Assembly (NCBI GenBank): GCA_024036415.1
Contig: JAMWET010003379.1
Coordinates: 62,001 to 126,000, forward strand
Origin: Prochilodus magdalenae
Lineage: Eukaryota > Chordata > Actinopteri > Characiformes > Prochilodontidae
Direction of reading: 5' to 3'
DNA length: 64,000 nt
The first letter of the stretch is position 1. Every line of letters begins with the position of its first letter. Shown piece after piece: positions 38,501 through 51,330 of this stretch. A program made the position numbers and the translations under genes. Under the pieces are notes generated by a model. That model ran no database searches. It saw nothing but the letters and a program-made list of their open reading frames with translations, and was not told the DNA's origin.

Positions 38501-41500
38501 TGTGTTTGAGCTGTTCAGAATTCCCCTTAGTGTAGGAACGAGCAATGGGCTTGGGTTTAGGCAATAGGCAACACTTTAGGGCTATAACAGAGAAGATTAG
38601 GTCCTGTTGGTCGTGCGACATAGAGCACATCTACCTCTGCAGGGAATATACTTCAGTTAGAAGTCCACTACACTCCTAACTCCACATCAAAGGCTTCTTT
38701 GCATCACTTGAGCTACAGGATCAGTGTAGCTAGCATGTTTATGCTCAAATGACAGAAATACTTTGCATGGCTAAAACAGTAGTAACTGCCACCTTGAAGC
38801 CTGTATTTGACTGTCATCTGGTTTTGTATGCCATATATTGTTGCAAATCTTCTAGAAAAACCACCATAGTTGGTCACCAGCTAAGGCTGCAGACGTTATG
38901 TTCCAGGTGCTGGTGTTTTGATCAGCAGCAATGGAACTTAATATGCTGGTCACTTGCAAAACCAGCATATGTTGCGTTTGGATGCTGGTATGCTGCCCAG
39001 CAGCAATGCGAGCTAATATGCTGGTCACCTGCAAAGCCAGCATATGTTGTGGTCCAGGTGCTGGTATGCTGGTCAGCAGCAATGGAGGCAGCTAGGTGAC
39101 CAGCTAAACTAACTCCAGACCTGCACTCTGACAGATTAAACCGGCGTACTATGTGTACATTATGCGTATGTATAGGTAGGTCGCTTTTGGGAGCGTGCTG
39201 TTACAGCATAAGCAGGGCAGCCATCAAGCAGCCTAGGAATGTCTACCAACCAACATTATTAAGCCTCTCTTTATCCATTTCTTTTTTTCAGCCACTGTAG
39301 CAATTTCCTGCTTAATGTGCAGGTTTTTGTAGCATCAGAGTGCAGAGACAGCAGGGCGTGCACCAGCTGTGGTAGCTGTTTTAGTTGTGTGTGTACAGCT
39401 GTATTGTGTCTTTCTCCACACAATACGATCATCTATACACCATCATCATATTTATAAATATATACACCATCACAGGGTTTGTCACTTACAGCCTAACCTG
39501 CAACACTTTCTCACGCACCTGAAACATCAGAAACCACATGTGCAAGTCTACTTTAAAAACTGAAGCATAATTAGCAGCTTGACGTGGTTTCAGTGTATCA
39601 TGCACTCAGTATAGTGACTGTGAATTTCTCCTGCTTGTTATAAGCATTACCCATGTGGCTCCAGTGCAAAATCTAAAGAAGACTACTTCACACTCCCGAA
39701 CATGGTTCAACAAGTAGTTCAACTTCAGCCGGGGTCCTCTGTTTGTGATGTTGGGATTTGTTTTATTTTAGCTGGTTTCTATTGTAAACAGTGCTGATAC
39801 CAAAGCTTCATTTACGACAGCCCAGTGTTGTCCAAATGACCACCACCCCCAGAGCAGGACCCTTCTTACCAATGCAGAACATGCATTTTAAGACACTGAG
39901 ACGTTAGGACTGGTTATCTTAGGGAAAGCTGACTATACAAAGGGGTCCAGGGTGGTATAAAGGTCTAAGTTATTGTATCAGACTTGCATTGGACATGACA
40001 TCAGCCAAAGTAAATACAACAGTGCTCACTGAAGCTTCTAGAAAACTGTCCCGTGTTTCCCAGGTTTTGCCTGCATGCTTTACTCTGACTTCCCAAAAAG
40101 TGATTGACATAACAAGGTAGTTTATTAGCTTACTGAGGCTGATTACATATACCTCCAAGACAATGTCAAGTTTCAAGTTCAAGTTTCAGGTTTATGTGTC
40201 ATATGCACAACATGTCAGGACATTTATGCATTGAAATGCTTGTGGTGAGGCTCAGGTTAATACTGTACAGCAGGACAACACTATATACATACTAACTAAA
40301 CATTAAAATAAAGAGATATGAAAGAGATACATTAAATAAATACAAAATACACAAAATACAACATATACAAAGACAGGAGGGTCTGTAGGAATTCTCTGAT
40401 ATGCACGTTTATTAGACAAGGATAGTCTGAGAGAGAGCAGAGATATAATATAATATATGTCTGTTGTTTAAAGTGACTCAGTGATATTGTCCATAGCGAT
40501 GATATATTAAGAATATTAATATAAACTGTCAGAGTGCAGTAGTATTGGTGAAAGGCTCACAGCTTGTTCAGGAACCTGATGGCTTGTGGGTAAAAACTGT
40601 TCATTAGCCGGTTTGTTCTGGCCTGGATGTTGTGGTACCTCCTGCCTGATGGCAGTAGGGTAAACAGGCTGTGTGCTGGGTGGCTACAGTCAAACCGGAT
40701 CTTTGGATTTTCTTTTGTGACATGTCACATGACTTTAAATGTCCAAGATTGGTTGGAAAAGCATGACTAAGACTTTCATGTACTACCCTGACCCTTTATT
40801 CCCCAGACTTGCACCCTATTGAGCATCTGTGGGACCACCTTGTCATGTTCACTCTATGGCTCCTTTGCCACACACCCTCTAGCAGCTGTAGAATGCAGTG
40901 GAGTCAAGATCATACTACATACACGGTTACTATGGAAATTAGCTGGTGGTCATAATAATTGTACAATTATACCTTTATATAAGCTCAAAGGCCTTTTTCT
41001 TTTTTTAATATATTAAATTCAGCACAAACACCTATTTAAATGTGCAGAAAGTGCAACAATGCATGGCATTTGACCAGGAGCTCCCACATTTTTGCAGACG
41101 ACTAAATTACAGTCTACAGAACAACATTATGTTCTTTTGAAAAGCCTACATTGATTTTATGCGGATACTTGTGTTTTTACACAAAGCTCACAAAAGCTAG
41201 GCTGTTTTTTTTTTTTTTTCCATCAGTTGCTTTGGAGGGGTGTTGCCACAACACATGCTGGAACTAAAACAGCCTAATATGGCCTTGAATAAAACTAAAC
41301 ATTATTATGCTTCTTCCTTTCATCCATATTTTAACCACTGTACTTACTGTACCGTCTCCTGCTTGATGTGCATGTGCAGAATGTAATGAAAGCAAGACTC
41401 TATAGAAGACGCTGCATTAAACATATTCTCTTACAGTGCCCTTGAGAGAAAACCACCCGTGTGGCTGATAGCACTGGGAATGGTGCTTGTAGTCTGTGCT

Positions 41501-42389
41501 GCAATGGTTCTCATCAAGATACTTGTCATTAGTAAGTCATTAATTCAGTGTTGAATATAATTTCTGCTGTTTATGGAAATTGCCTGTTCACCTACTTGGT
41601 CAATGGTGACTGTAAGAACTGGAAAAGGGTTGATATGCAGACACAGGGTTATAGGTACAACCTAAAAACGAGTTCTTGTGTTAATGACTGAAATTCGATT
41701 GGATTTGGATTTTCAGTCAAATCATTTTTATGATTTATATATTTATATATTTATGATCTCAAAAGACTTCTGTCCTGTTCCTCTTTATACAGTCTACCAT
41801 AATAACCTGTATCAATGTATAAGCATGTAACTTCAAACTGGACCGCTGGATATCATACCCTCTGTTTCAGAATGCAAATGGAAAGCCTCCTCAAGTCAAA
41901 ACAGAACTGAAAATCTTTATGTAAGCATGCATAGGAAAGGACCGCCACAAGTAAGTATAAGTCTGGCTCTGCTGATTGACCTGTGGTCTTCAGAATAATC
42001 ATATTAGATAATTTTGATTCTGATTACATTTAATACCTAGGTCCAGCATTGTATTACTGACCCTTACAGCCTCCACCTTCAACACTGCCGACTAAAACCA
42101 GCCACATCTATAATAAACACTTACTTTCGCTGATTCCATCAAGTTCACAGGGCAAAGACACAATTAGTCACTATTAGTGACAGATCGTTTTACACACTAA
42201 TCTAATAATCACACGTTACTTCACCTCTTTCTTCCCTCAAAGTCAAAGCAATGTGGAGACCAAAAGTGCCAGGATGAAGGAGTGTATGAAACAATGTCCA
42301 AGCTCCAACAGAACCACCAGAAACCACCAGAGGTACTGCACAGGACTCCATATTTCTACACTAGTACCATAACAGACGACTGTCATTAG
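35544..42389 (+). CDS. pIgR-like / CD300-like immune receptor, two Ig V domains
   Basis: Six exons join to a 334-residue frame. Residues 1-16 are a signal peptide (MMLLSLLFVFTVINYS). Domain 1 (about 17-123) has IPCSY (Cys39), YLC (Cys53), LFC (Cys61) and DAGRYWCAV (Cys104). The extra cysteine pair and the YWC end mark the pIgR/CD300 type of V domain. Domain 2 (124-222) has SISC (Cys147), KWC, GKC and TGWYYC (Cys200). After a short stalk, residues 236-254 (starting VWLIALGMV) form the membrane segment, followed by Lys255 and a tail with YVSM (Tyr276) and YETM (Tyr301). YxxM is a PI3-kinase SH2 motif; canonical ITIMs are not seen. Fish have many such genes (PIGRL, CMRF35-like), usually in leukocytes, so no orthologue symbol is assigned. 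The start is the first ATG of a tandem pair. The 3' end is less sure: reading through the GAG|GTACTG possible donor gives the stop at 42387-42389. Confidence 0.85.
37335..37415 (+). repeat. interspersed repeat, copy 3 of 3 (CCCAGTGCT family)
   Basis: CCTCTGGAGCCCAGTGCTGG followed by GAGGGTTTATACGAGTCC aligns with the copies at 18.7 and 29.1 kb. It lies in the first intron of the Ig-receptor gene. Confidence 0.45.
37596..37916 (+). CDS. Ig-receptor exon 2 (V domain 1)
   Basis: The acceptor is TTTGTTTTCCAG and the donor GGAG|GTGAGA. It encodes one complete V-type domain, typical one-domain-one-exon structure with phase 1 borders, ending GKRFELQVTG. Confidence 0.92.
38059..38371 (+). CDS. Ig-receptor exon 3 (V domain 2 and stalk)
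   Basis: The acceptor is CGTATCCTCAG. It encodes the second V domain and the stalk GETTKFPSH. Two donors exist: CCTG|GTGAGA after 38343 and CACAG|GTAAAA after 38371. Only the second keeps the frame into the membrane exon. Confidence 0.88.
38867..39115. repeat. GCTGGT-rich repeat with three 76-bp units
   Basis: AGCAGCAATG recurs at 38923, 38999 and 39075, exactly 76 bp apart. Units carry both ATGCTGGTCAC and its partial complement ACCAGCATAT, so each can fold into hairpins. It resembles a widespread fish repeat built on TGCTGGT/ACCAGCA. Confidence 0.75.
40167..40690 (+). repeat. interspersed repeat, longer copy (ACATGTCAGGACATT family)
   Basis: The first 150 bp align with 25000-25190. Further on, TGTTCAGGAACCTGATGGCTT, then CCTGCCTGATGGCAGTAGGG, are hallmarks of a common fish interspersed repeat. 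It lies in the intron before the transmembrane exon. Confidence 0.7.
41437..41531 (+). CDS. Ig-receptor exon 4 (transmembrane)
   Basis: The acceptor is TTCTCTTACAG and the donor ATTA|GTAAGT. It encodes ALERKPPVWLIALGMVLVV and CAAMVLIKILVI. The intron before it (3.07 kb) contains the repeats at 38.9 and 40.2 kb. Confidence 0.88.
41871..41950 (+). CDS. Ig-receptor exon 5 (cytoplasmic, YVSM)
   Basis: The acceptor is CTCTGTTTCAG. The preferred donor is CACAA|GTAAGT at 41951. An earlier TTAT|GTAAGC at 41921 would cut out the YVSM motif and leave phase 0, so it is a possible alternative. Encodes KCKWKASSSQNRTENLYVSM and HRKGPPQ. Confidence 0.8.
42243..42389 (+). CDS. Ig-receptor exon 6 (cytoplasmic, YETM, probable last exon)
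   Basis: The acceptor is CTTCCCTCAAAG. It encodes SKQCGDQKCQDEGVYETMSK, then LQQNHQKPPE, and reads on to a stop at 42387-42389. A possible donor after 42332 (GAG|GTACTG) could instead lead to a downstream exon, for example after TTTGTTTGGCAG at 43437, which is in phase and open to 43589. Confidence 0.65.
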   Translation, partial: SKQCGDQKCQDEGVYETMSKLQQNHQKPPEVLHRTPYFYTSTITDDCH

Positions 42390-44030
42390 AGTTCTAGTAC
42401 GCAGAGCAGATTTTACCTGAACATTTTAGTCTAAGATCGAAGAGCCAATGCGTCTGGTTAACAGTGTTTTTAAAGCAGTACAGTGTCGAACCTGCAGGCG
42501 TAAGTAACACATTTAGGACATGACTCTATTTGTACTGTATATACATCATTTAAAACATAGGACAATATTTAACATAGCTGCAGATATGCATATACATACA
42601 GTATGTACACATGGTAAACATAGTAGATAGTAGGTAAAATAGTAGATATATAATAGAGTGTTTATATGTACACCGCATATAATAATACGACAATATAGTA
42701 TATACAGTGTATATGAGAGAGAGAGAGAGGCTGAAAGAGATAGAGAGAGAAACAGAAAGAGTAGGGGGGAGAGAGTAAGTGAGATAAAGACAGAGAGAGT
42801 GAGTTAAAGAGAGAAAGAGGCTAAGAAAATAAAAGAAGAAGAGGAAAAAGAGTCAGAAGAAACCTGTCTGACTCCTGCAGCCTACGTTAAACCTGCTCAT
42901 ACAGACACAGAGTTTCAGTAAGCACAGCTACGCTGCAAATCTGCCATGCTCCACACTGTATAGCTGTGGGCTGTAAGTGAACTAGCAGCTTAAAAAAACT
43001 GAGCTCTGTGGAGCGACATGAGAATAACAGCGTGAGAGAATAGAGGAGAGGAGTGGACGAGAAGACGTTCTGACTCAGAGGAGTCTTAAACTACATGCAT
43101 AGGCTGCTTGAGGCTGAATCTTGTAGGCTGGTTTTAAAGATGTGCATGTTTCTACAGGGAATAGAGGGGTATGAATAATATATAAGTCAACACTCCACAG
43201 CAGGCTCGAACGCTTTATCGGTTATCTATATGGCCAAACTGAAGTAAAGGGTTCTCTGACTAGTAGCAGGAGTACATCAGGTAGAGGCGCTGTAGAACGC
43301 CACAGTGTGACCAGCAGTAATACTCCGCCTGTTGGTTGTTGTTGGTTGAATGGTTGATGCCTTGGTTTGGCTGTATGACGTTCATATTGCATTGTATACC
43401 ATGTACTTACCGTGCGTATCACTCTTTGTTTGGCAGCGTCAGCAGATCTGTGTCCAGATCTTACTTAAACTGAACCTAATCTACACCAATCATCTGTCCT
43501 TACAAACACATCAATTACATTTACTTTATTTCACGGTCAACTGGATAAGAATACATCACTGGATGTCTCACTGCCAGTACTGTGATTAAGATGTGATGAA
43601 CGCTCTGCATAAGCTGCATCAGTGGTGTCATTATGTACAGTCAGCTCTGATCTTCTCTGGCCCCTGCTTTAAAGCCCTTGTTTGGTGTTTGTTATTACTG
43701 TGCAGGTGGGGTTTTGATTGGGTTCCTGGGCTGTACTTAACTGCCTGTCCAGATGGAGGCAGCATCACATATGAAGAGCGTCAGTCTGGATCCTGCTGCA
43801 CCTTCTGGCTGGATTGAATTGCTTCTTTTATTTTCATGGTCCAGAGCTTGCCACAGTCTTTCCTGACAGGTGTATGACAGTGAACACGTTATATATCATC
43901 AGAGACTATATACTGTACATATCACTCCTGCTGTTGGAACAAATGATTTCTTGTCGTTTTTCAGTCGTTGATGTCATTTGAAAACATGGGTTGTCTTTTA
44001 ACTCTTTGAATAAATGGACCAAAAGTAACA
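42390..44030 (+). other. possible 3' UTR / downstream region of the Ig-receptor gene
   Basis: Non-coding, with a GA-rich low-complexity stretch (42713-42850). An AATAAA at 44009-44014 is the first well-placed poly(A) signal. Whether the transcript extends this far is unknown. Confidence 0.3.
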
Positions 44031-44248
44031 TTAGTGTTATTGGTCAATTAGTGATTAGGTTTTGTTCTGACAGCAACAATATATTCCACTGCTATGCAAA
44101 TAAGGCTGCAGAGGCCTGACATTCATTTTTAGCTAGTTAATTTTTTTTTCTTTTTTCCTTCTTTGTGAAGTAAAACAACAGAAAACATTTTTTAAGGCTT
44201 TTTACATATTCTGTATTAAATTTTGATAAATAAATAGATTTAAAAAAT

Positions 44249-44600
44249 GTCCAAGGCAAGGCGAGTTTATTTGTATAGCCCCTTTCATCCACAGTGGCAA
44301 ACCAAAGTGCTCGACATGAAGAAAAATAAACGCATTAAAACAGAAAAGCTTTTTGCAAGTAAGGTTACAACTTACAGAACAGGAAATCAAAAGAACCAAG
44401 GAGATAAAATGCTTTTAAAAGTAAAATAAATATTTAAAGGTCAAGAAACAACAGCAAGCATAAAGTACAATTAGCTGATAAAAAGCAAGTTCAATAGGAT
44501 TTAATAAAATATACAAGAATTAAAATAAAATGAGGTTAAATAAAGGCACAATGAGCTTATTAAAGCTAGAGTACAATTAAAATAAAGTCCAAAATTCGGC
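44249..44600 (+). repeat. fish interspersed repeat (GTTTATTTGTATAGC family)
   Basis: CAAGGCAAGGCGAGTTTATTTGTATAGC and then CCAAAGTGCTCGACATGAA, followed by an A-rich ATAAAA tail, match a very common fish repeat whose consensus I know from memory. It is related in its opening to the element at 51057. Confidence 0.65.
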
Positions 44601-45268
44601 GCTCAGTCATAGGCACGAGAAAAGAGAAAACAGGAAACTGTAGGGCTGTTAAGCGTCACTTTCATATCGCACATTTCATTACATTTTCACACCAGCATAA
44701 TGAATCGTGTATGATATTCTCAAACCCAGCATTTAAAGAGAAACCACTGTAGCATCTGAGCTGCATCATAACCCCTTTTAGGCCAGGCTGTTATGTCTGC
44801 CTCTTTTCTCCCACCATTTAAGTCAGGGTTCTCTGCAATTAGTGAAAATATAGCGCCGTGTCTAACAGAGTTGGGCTATTCAAAACGCTGTTGTACAGAA
44901 GTGTGTGGGTGACCCAGCACTCTGTAAAGGCCAGAGAGCACCATTCATTTAATGTCCATTCAGAGCAGCCACTGAGTTCGCTATTTATTACTAGGAGATG
45001 TTTCTGTGGAGGTTCAATACAAGCGCATACACTTACATAATGAAAACAGAAGGTCAAAGAAGAAAAGAGAAAAGAGAAAACGCTCCCAAAACTGGACATG
45101 TTAAAGAGAAGGAGACGATGTAGTGAAATGTAGACTCCTTAACAATGCGAGACCTGAAAGACCTCCAACACTCTTAATAGCAGATAAACAGAAACTAAAG
45201 CTTTCATCTTCGAGAGAGAGGAGAAAATCAAGCTCCACTCTGGATTCAGATCTGAAAACATCCACAGG
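44601..45268. other. intergenic DNA without recognisable genes
   Basis: AT-rich and non-repetitive. I see nothing coding. The next element starts after TA at 45269-45270. Confidence 0.4.
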
Positions 45269-45270
45269 TA

Positions 45271-46876
<1,606 letters not shown>

Positions 46877-46928
46877 TATTTCCATCCATCAATGGGAGGA
46901 CAGCTGAACACTGTGAGTCCGAGAGGAT

Positions 46929-47145
46929 GCAGACCCCAGACCTCAGAGTCCAGACTTTAGACCCCAGACCTCAGAGTCCAGACCCCAGACCTCAGAGTCC
47001 AGATCCCAGACCTCAGAGTCCAGGCTTTAGACCCCAGACCTCAGTCCAGAACCCAGAATCTCAGTCTCTGAATTCAGACCCCAGAGTCCAGACCCCAGAA
47101 TCTCAATCTCTGAATTCAGACCCCAGAGTCCCGATCTCAGTGTTC
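46929..47145 (+). repeat. CAGACCCCAGACCTC minisatellite
   Basis: About ten tandem units of 21-29 bp built from CAGACC(C/T)CAGA and CTCAGAGTC. It gives a spurious proline-rich frame. It begins about 50 bp after the right end of the Tc1-like element. Confidence 0.9.
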
Positions 47146-47244
47146 TGAAAACCAGGCGGTAAAACCGTTATAGTGCACTTCTATATTCTGTTAATGTAAT
47201 TCTGCAGTGATTCCTCCAGGGGTCCTCAGAGACATTTCTGTATA

Positions 47245-47246
<2 letters not shown>

Positions 47247-47311
<65 letters not shown>

Positions 47312-47312
47312 C
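47247..47312 (+). repeat. (GT)n(GC)n microsatellite
   Basis: An uninterrupted GT run of about 57 bp, followed by GCGCGCGCG. Confidence 0.97.
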
Positions 47313-47527
47313 GTACGAGCATTTGTATGTGTGTGTTCATTTTGTGGGGAATTCATCTCATCTTCATGATGGAAATATGAAAATGATGACATTGTGGGGC
47401 ATATATACATATTTTAATATCTTTCCTTTATATTCTATTGTTTAAGTTATTTGCTTTTTATAGCAGTCATTTTCTTTTTGCATCTTCATGTGAAGCACTT
47501 TGCTGTCTTTACAATGGTACTGTTTCC

Positions 47528-47546
47528 ATTCTTCTTCTTCTTCTTC

Positions 47547-47582
<36 letters not shown>

Positions 47583-47591
47583 GACTACAAA

Positions 47592-47622
<31 letters not shown>

Positions 47623-47632
47623 GAGAGAGAGT
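47528..47632 (+). repeat. compound microsatellite (TTC)n (TTA)n (GT)n (GA)n
   Basis: CTTCTTCTTCTTC, then about twelve ATT units, then a GT run and a GA run. The open frames here are artefacts. Confidence 0.95.
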
Positions 47633-48483
47633 GAGGCCCGGGCTCTTATCAACGAGCAACTGATCATTCCTTCACTCTCAGTCTGCTTGTATACGCATTG
47701 TCACTGTGTATGTTAAACTGATGCAAAACACAACTAACCCAAATGATCTGTATGTTGTTTAAACCCCGCCCCTTTTCTAGCCTAAATGAATTCATGCGTA
47801 CTGTGTAAAGCATCCTTGGGTTCAATAAAGGTGCTATATAAACTCCACTCATCATTATAATGTTTTTTTATGGACTTGAGCATAAAGGCTTGTCTGCTTC
47901 AGTGCAGAATTTATATGGAGGATATGGGCTTCTATCATCGTGTGCTATGGAAAGCTCAGCTGTAACAATGTGTTAGAGCCCCAGAGTCAACACCCACAGT
48001 TAAAGTGCTTATATGATACTAAACTGGTATGTGTGTGTGTGTTATGACTGATGTGCAGCTTGACTGATCGCTCTCTGTACAACATTACTAGCCCACTATG
48101 CCACTCATACAGAACTCTGGCTCTTAGATGTAGATGGAGGGATGGACGAAACAATGCATTAATGAAGAAGCAGACTAATGAATGATGTAGGTGTATGGTT
48201 AAACGAAGTGGAGACAGGCAGCTACAGATAGGTGGTCTTGTGGTTTTGTCTGGATGGCGCATGCATCATCAGCCTTGTGATTGATAATGGGAAATGTTAC
48301 TCAAGATCATGGACAGCCCCCCGCCCTCCCCTCAATCAATGATTGGCAGAGCAACTGTTCAGCCCTCTCCACCCCCGGCTTGAAGTTTCTCATCACAAGT
48401 TGAATTGGCAATCAGTAGTGCACACATCCCCTGTGTTAGATTGTTCTTCTACCCTACTGTTTTTGATTGGGTGTGATTACGTC
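47633..48483. other. intergenic DNA, nothing recognised
   Basis: Mixed composition. TTCAATAAAGGTGCTATATAA near 47820 contains AATAAA and resembles the 3' end of an interspersed repeat or transcript, but no upstream frame supports a gene. Confidence 0.3.
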
Positions 48484-50213
48484 AAGATACACTAATACCG
48501 AGATATAACTACACCGAGATACACTAACTATACCGAGATATAACTACACCAAGATACACCAACTATACCGAGATGTAACTACACCAAGATACACCAACTA
48601 TACCGAGATATAACTACACCAAGATACACCAACTATACCGAGATATAACTACACCAAGATACACTAACTACACCGAGATATAACTACACCGAGATACACC
48701 AACTATACCGAGATGTAACTATACCGAGATATAACTACACCAAGATACACCAACTATACCGAGATATAACTACACCGAGATACACCAACTATACCGAGAT
48801 ACACCAACTATACCGAGATGTAACTACACCAAGATACACCAACTATACCGAGATGTAACTACACCAAGATACACCAACTATACCGAGATATAACTACACC
48901 AAGATACACTAACTACACCGAGATATAACTACACCGAGATACACCAACTATACCGAGATGTAACTATACCGAGATATAACTACACCGAGATACACTAACT
49001 ATACCGAGATATAACTACACCAAGATACACCAACTATACCGAGATATAACTATAACGAGATACACTAACTACACCAAGATATAACTACACCAAGATACAC
49101 CAACTATACCGAGATATAACTATAACGAGATACACTAACTACACCAAGATATAACTACACCGAGATACACCAACTATACCGAGATATAACTACACCGAGA
49201 TACACTAACTATACCGAGATATAACTACACCAAGATACACCAACTATACCGAGATATAACTATAACGAGATACACCAACTATACCGAGATATAACTACAC
49301 CAAGATACACTAACTATACCGAGATATAACTACACCAAGATACACCAACTATACCAAGATATAACTATAACGAGATATAACTACACAGAGATACACTAAC
49401 TATACCGAGATACACTAACTACACCAAGATACACCAACTATACCAAGATATAACTATAACGAGATACACTAACTATACCGAGATATAACTACACCGAGAT
49501 ACACTAACTACACCAAGATACACCAACTATATCGAGATATAACTATAACGAGATACACTAACTATACCGAGATAGTATAACTACACCGAGATACACTAAC
49601 TACACCAAGATACACCAACTATACCGAGATGTAACTATGCCGAGATATAACTACACCGAGATACACTAACTACACCGAGATGTAACTACACCGAGATACA
49701 CCGACTATACCGAGATATAACTACACCAAGATACACTAACTACACCGAGATATGACTACACCGAGACACACCAACTATACCGAGATGTAACTACACTGAG
49801 ATACACCAACTATACCGAGATGTAACTATACCGAGATATAACTACACCGAGATACACCAACTATACCGAGATATAACTACACCAAGATACACCAACTATA
49901 CCGAGATGTAACTACACCAAGATACACCAACTATACCGAGATGTAACTACACCAAGATACACCAACTATACCGAGATATAACTACACCAAGATACACTAA
50001 CTACACCGAGATATAACTACACCGAGATACACCAACTATACCGAGATATAACTACACCAAGATACACTAACTACACCGAGATATAACTACACCGAGATAC
50101 ACCAACTATACCGAGATGTAACTATACCGAGATATAACTACACCGAGATACACCAACTATACCGAGATATAACTACACCAAGATACACTAACTACACCGA
50201 GATATAACTACAC
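48484..50213 (+). repeat. 35-bp AT-rich minisatellite, first block
   Basis: About 1.73 kb of tandem units of the type ATACACCAACTATACCGAG plus ATATAACTACACCAAG (19 + 16 bp). Variants differ mainly by C/T and G/A changes and by omission of a half unit. Several longer segments recur in the same order, so blocks of units were duplicated. Confidence 0.95.
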
Positions 50214-50487
50214 CAAATCAAATTCCGATATAGCAACTTTTTAACAACAGACAACAGCTTTACAAAAAATTTGGATCCAATACCCCAAAAGAGGAAGCAA
50301 GGAAGACAGTGGCAAAGAAAAACTCCCTCCGAGCAATAGTAACTAAACCTTGAGAGGAAAAACAAACACCTTAAGGGGAACCCATCCACACTTTGTTGGA
50401 ACTACACGAGAAATCAATGCAAAATCAATAATTTGAATAAAGAGTTTATTAAGTTTTTACGAGCAATATAACTACAGTATTGTTCTT
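50214..50487. mobile_element. interspersed repeat inside the minisatellite, copy A
   Basis: It contains CTTTTTAACAACAGACAACAG, GACAGTGGCAAAGAAAAACT and CCTTGAGAGGAA, the hallmarks of a common fish interspersed repeat. It is closely similar to copy B at 51057-51330 and joins the array at the same unit position. The core lies between two array blocks. Confidence 0.8.
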
Positions 50488-51056
50488 CATACACGAGATG
50501 TGTAATTCAAGATACACCAATACCGAGATGCACACACCAAGATACACTAACTACACCGAGATACACCAACTATACCGAGATATAACTACACCGAGATATA
50601 ACTACACCGAGATACACCAACTATACCGAGATATAACTACACCAAGATACACTAACTACACCGAGATATAACTACACCGAGATACACCAACTATACCGAG
50701 ATATAACTACACCAAGATACACTAACTACACCGAGATATAACTACACCGAGATACACCAACTATACCGAGATGTAACTATACCGAGATATAACTACACCG
50801 AGATACACTAACTACACCGAGATATAACTACACCGAGATACACCAACTATACCGAGATGTAACTATATCGAGATATAACTACACCGAGATATAACTACAC
50901 CAAGATACACTAACTACACCGAGATATAACTACACCGAGATACACCAACTATACCGAGATGTAACTATACCGAGATATAACTACACCGAGATACACCAAC
51001 TACACCGAGATATAACTACACCAAGATACACTAACTACACCGAGATATAACTACAC
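50488..51056 (+). repeat. 35-bp AT-rich minisatellite, second block
   Basis: About 0.57 kb of the same 19 + 16 bp units as in 48484-50213, resuming after copy A of the interspersed repeat and ending at copy B with the same GATATAACTACACCAAATCAA junction. Confidence 0.95.
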
Positions 51057-51330
51057 CAAATCAATTCAAGTTTTTTTATATAGCACCTTTTTAACAACAG
51101 ACAACAGCTTTACACAAAATGTGGATCCAAGTCCCCTAAAGAGGAAGCCAGGGAGACAGTGGCAAAGAAAAACTCCCTCAGAGCAATAGGAAAAAACCTT
51201 GAGAGGAACAAAACTCTTAAGGGGAACCCATCCACCTTTGTTGGACACGGGATCACGAGAAATCAATGCAAAATCAATATGAAAAGAATTTATTAATTTT
51301 ACAATTAATATGCAGTATTGAAGACGGAGG
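51057..51330. mobile_element. interspersed repeat at the end of the minisatellite, copy B
   Basis: It starts ATCAATTCAAGTTTTTTTATA and TAGCACCTTTTTAAC, then GACAGTGGCAAAGAAAAACT, CCTTGAGAGGAA and AAGGGGAACCCATCC. It is slightly better preserved than copy A: the opening GTTTTTTTATATAGC is intact. Confidence 0.8.

Noticed and set aside
43437..43589. In-phase terminal exon for the Ig receptor after TTTGTTTGGCAG
   Set aside because: It is open and has an acceptor, but the donor needed after 42332 is weak and the peptide has no family features. Kept only as an alternative.
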